Positions 61,755-64,000 of a stretch of 64,000 nucleotides of DNA are shown in pieces. The stretch is from JADZAI01 sp964390465 (GTDB lineage Bacteria > Pseudomonadota > Alphaproteobacteria > Micropepsales > Micropepsaceae), in contig CAYMIJ010000002.1 in NCBI GenBank assembly GCA_964390465.1, forward strand, positions 248,001-312,000, read 5' to 3'. Every line of letters starts with the position of its first letter. Position 1 is the first letter of the stretch. The notes under the pieces were generated by a model. The model did no database searches. It worked only from the letters and a program-made list of their open reading frames with translations, and was not told the origin of the DNA. The translations under genes and the position numbers were made by a program.

Positions 61755-62651
61755 GTGTCACGCGCTGCCCTCCTTCTGACTGTCGCACCTGCTGTGATGC
61801 TGGGTGCCTATGCTGTGGCCGACGAGGTGCACCCTCCACCGCAGACCTTTCAGGCACACGAACTTCACGTCAAAGCCTGGATCGGGAAGCTGTCGGTCGA
61901 AGTATCGCCCGATGCGCATGACATCGTCATTTCACTCAGCGGCGATGAGAATGCCATCCAGAACGTCCAGCTTTCCGCCGAAGGCGACACGGCCGTGATC
62001 CGCATGCAGGGCCTTGAGGGCGACTGGTGGGATACCATGTGGGACTGGTCTGAATATGACCCGGACGATCTGGAGGCGCGGGTCATTGTGCCATCCGGCA
62101 CACCGGTTCAGATCGACGGCCTGGCTGGTGATGCAACCATCGGCGATCTTCTCGCCCCCATTGGCCTCAAGGTGGCGGCAGGTGACGTTACCATCGGCCG
62201 CGTAACCGACGCCGCCATATCCATAGCCGGGTCAGCAGGCATCACGGTTGCACACGCCGACCAGTCTTTGCGCGTCGAGATAGCTGGCTCTGGCGATGTC
62301 ACCTGCGGCGATGCGTCCAGCGCCCGCATTGAAATCGCGGGCGGTGGCGAAGTGCATCTGGGGCACATTGCAAAATCGCTGGATGTTCAGATCGCCGGTT
62401 CAGGTGATGTCAGTGCCGAATCCGTGCATGGCAGTGTCATGATCAATGTCGCAGGATCTGGCGAGGTCGACATCAATGGCGGTGTCGCCGACCCCTTTCA
62501 CGTTGATATCGCCGGCTCCGGTGATGTTCGGTTCGCAGGCACGGCGAATAATCCCGTCATCTCGGTGATGGGTTCGGGTGATGTCTGGTTGGCGGCCTAT
62601 ACGGGCGCGCTGAAGTCGGATGGGGCTGACATCAAGATCGGCCCCGAATAA
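61755..62651 (+). CDS. Exported DUF2807-type repeat protein (GIN head domain)
   Basis: 298 residues from GTG 61755, chosen because CAGGG lies eight bases upstream and the product then starts with a clean signal peptide (SRAALLLTVAPAVMLGAYAVA). The in-frame ATG 61707 adds 16 residues with no ribosome site. The second half has at least five copies of [IV]AGSG[DE]V at about 20-residue spacing (IAGSGDVTCGD, IAGSGDVSAES, VAGSGEVDING, IAGSGDVRFAG, VMGSGDVWLA), a right-handed beta-solenoid pattern of the putative adhesin family. Ends 4 bases before the convergent permease gene. Confidence 0.82.
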   Translation: MSRAALLLTVAPAVMLGAYAVADEVHPPPQTFQAHELHVKAWIGKLSVEVSPDAHDIVISLSGDENAIQNVQLSAEGDTAVIRMQGLEGDWWDTMWDWSEYDPDDLEARVIVPSGTPVQIDGLAGDATIGDLLAPIGLKVAAGDVTIGRVTDAAISIAGSAGITVAHADQSLRVEIAGSGDVTCGDASSARIEIAGGGEVHLGHIAKSLDVQIAGSGDVSAESVHGSVMINVAGSGEVDINGGVADPFHVDIAGSGDVRFAGTANNPVISVMGSGDVWLAAYTGALKSDGADIKIGPE

Positions 62652-62655
62652 GCCA

Positions 62656-63852
62656 TCACTCATATCTCAGCGCATCAATCGGATTCATCTTGGCGGCGCG
62701 GCGTGCCGGGAAGAATCCGAACACGATCCCGAAGGCCGCTGAGAACAGTGTTGCGCCGGCCACCACAAACATCGACGGCAGGAACGGCCAACCCGTCAGT
62801 GATGAGACGAGCAGGGCAATCCCCAATCCGAAGCCTATGCCGGCCAGCCCGCCGACCACGGCCAGAATCATGGCCTCGGTCAGAAACTGCATAAGCACAT
62901 TGTTTTCCTGCGCCCCGATCGCCAGACGTATGCCGATCTCGCGCGTGCGCTCGGTCACGCTGACCAGCATGATATTCATGATGCCAATGCCCCCGACGAT
63001 CAGAGAGATCGCCGCAACAGCGCCTACGAACAGAGTGATATATCCAAGAATGCCCTGCGCCTCCTTCACGAAGCCCTGAAGGTCGCGCACTGTGAAGTTG
63101 TCGCCCTTCTCAGGGTTGACGCTGCGTGTTGCACGAAGGGCGGTCCTGATACCCTCCATCATGCGCGTAATATCTTCTCGCGACTGGGCAGATGCCTGAA
63201 TGAAGAAAATGGCGCTGCTGCCCTGGATCCGCCTCTGAAAGGCGCGCAGCGGCATGATCACGACCTTGTCCTGATCGCCCTGAAACATGGACCGGCCCTT
63301 TTCTTTCAGGACACCGATCACCTCACAGGCAAGCCGCCCGATGCGGACTTTCTGGCCAATGGCGGCGTCTCCCTTGAACAGACGCTCGCGCACTGTCTTG
63401 CCGATGACGCACACGGTTCGGCCCAGCTCGCTCTCGGTAAAGCGGCGCCCTTCGCTGACCTCCCATAAGGCAATGTCAAAATAGTCTGGCTCAGCGCCGG
63501 TGACTTCTGCACTGACTTTGCGTCCGTTATGCGTGATGTCGAGTGTGTTCTGGGAAACAGGGGTGACCGCTTTCATGCCGGGCACCCCGTCGCGCAGTGC
63601 TTTCATGTCGTCGCGGTCAAAGGGTGGTGCATTGTCAGGGCCGCGCGCTCTCGGGCTGCCGGGAAACACCATAACCAGATTGTTGCCGAATGATTTCAGT
63701 TCGTTGGTGATCTGTGCGGTGACCCCTGCGCCAATCGTCAGCAGCGCGATAACGGCACCCACGCCAATGATCATGCCAAGGCAGGTCAGGAATGTTCTCA
63801 GCTTGTTGGCCCACAATTCCCGCAGGGCCAGGCGAATGGTGGTGAGATTCAT
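62656..63852 (-). CDS. MacB-type ABC transporter permease
   Basis: 398 residues. Type VII (MacB/FtsX) topology: an N-terminal membrane helix (LRTFLTCLGMIIGVGAVIALLTIGAGV), a large periplasmic domain (about 45-270), then three C-terminal helices with GGIGIMNIMLVSVTERTREIGIRLAIGA and the end motif FFPARRAAKMNPIDALRYE. Works with a LolD-like ATPase for mechanotransmission, exporting lipoproteins, peptides or drugs. A second permease gene ends 7 bases upstream, so this is a two-permease operon; the ATPase is presumably beyond the right edge. Confidence 0.93.
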   Translation of the reverse strand: MNLTTIRLALRELWANKLRTFLTCLGMIIGVGAVIALLTIGAGVTAQITNELKSFGNNLVMVFPGSPRARGPDNAPPFDRDDMKALRDGVPGMKAVTPVSQNTLDITHNGRKVSAEVTGAEPDYFDIALWEVSEGRRFTESELGRTVCVIGKTVRERLFKGDAAIGQKVRIGRLACEVIGVLKEKGRSMFQGDQDKVVIMPLRAFQRRIQGSSAIFFIQASAQSREDITRMMEGIRTALRATRSVNPEKGDNFTVRDLQGFVKEAQGILGYITLFVGAVAAISLIVGGIGIMNIMLVSVTERTREIGIRLAIGAQENNVLMQFLTEAMILAVVGGLAGIGFGLGIALLVSSLTGWPFLPSMFVVAGATLFSAAFGIVFGFFPARRAAKMNPIDALRYE

Positions 63853-63859
63853 GGGGCGC

Positions 63860-64000
63860 TCACTCGAATCTCAAAGCTTCGATGGGGTTGAGACGCGCCG
63901 CCTTGCGCGCGGGGAAAAAGCCAAACCCGATTCCCAGCACGGCTGAAAACAGCGTTGCTGCCGCGATCAGCGGCATGGACGGCACGAAGGGCAGACCCGC
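63860..64000 (-). CDS. Second MacB-type permease, C-terminal end only
   Basis: The last 46 residues are visible; the gene continues past base 64000. They read LPFVPSMPLIAAATLFSAVLG and end FFPARKAARLNPIEALRFE, closely parallel to the end of the downstream permease, so the two are tandem paralogues. The stop is seven bases before the next gene's ATG, consistent with one operon. Confidence 0.85.
   Translation of the reverse strand, partial: AGLPFVPSMPLIAAATLFSAVLGIGFGFFPARKAARLNPIEALRFE

Overview
The window is a gene-dense stretch of a high-GC alphaproteobacterial chromosome. It holds about 63 protein genes, almost all core or housekeeping, and no rRNA, tRNA, insertion sequence, prophage or CRISPR array was seen. 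The alphaproteobacterial assignment rests on the large NAD-type glutamate dehydrogenase, the hemC-hemD-mic60-hemY operon with a bacterial mitofilin homologue, tsaD-gpsA-YciI-EVE divergent from hemC, DUF3576 lipoprotein-leuS-lptE-holA, and CobT next to a phytase-like esterase. The family or genus cannot be fixed from this sequence.

Layout. 1-7.5 kb: the N-terminal half of NAD-glutamate dehydrogenase (running off the left edge), a prolyl-aminopeptidase-like hydrolase, an exported M3 oligopeptidase and a peptide-type ABC binding protein. 7.7-12 kb: aconitase, a PaaI-type thioesterase and a DegT-type aminotransferase. 12-16.4 kb: the rpmI-rplT-pheS-pheT translation operon on the minus strand. 16.5-19.5 kb: a MarR regulator, a YggS-type PLP protein, a divergent ThiE/TenI-like protein and a porin. 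19.7-24.3 kb: DUF3576 lipoprotein-leuS-lptE-holA. 24.3-28.7 kb: a CaiB-type CoA-transferase, a CpdB-type nucleotidase, a creatininase-family amidohydrolase and a VOC protein. 28.7-32.6 kb: the minus-strand run tsaD, gpsA, YciI, EVE, small hypothetical, Rieske protein and free-Met-(R)-sulfoxide reductase, mostly coupled by 4-base overlaps. 32.7-40.3 kb: hemC-hemD-mic60-hemY, a VOC protein, cobT and a phytase-like lipoprotein. 40.4-45.2 kb: a quinone oxidoreductase, then an arsenic operon arsR-arsI-arsC-acr3 with a visible operator, then hemN behind an FNR-like box. 45.2-47 kb: a VanX-like dipeptidase coupled to zapE.

47.0-55.4 kb is the most unusual part. It is a block of exported proteins inserted between zapE and a stand-alone sdhB: two tandem CPxC thioredoxin-like proteins, three LprI-domain proteins (two of them tandem LprI-DUF3298 copies), a large autotransporter with a trypsin-like passenger, and a small lipoprotein resembling AprI/Inh protease inhibitors. 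It looks like an envelope protease/inhibitor/redox module and is the best candidate here for an undescribed system. 55.4-64 kb: sdhB, two glycosyltransferases, an L,D-transpeptidase, ribA, an OmpR-type response regulator coupled to a metallo-hydrolase, a DUF2807 repeat protein, and two tandem MacB-type permeases, the last cut by the right edge.

A window-wide trait is extreme compaction at convergent gene ends. Of nine converging pairs, five overlap by 4-18 bases, three are 3-6 bases apart, and only one (after the autotransporter) has a clear intrinsic terminator between the genes. All functional assignments come from reading motifs and family layout; no database search was run.
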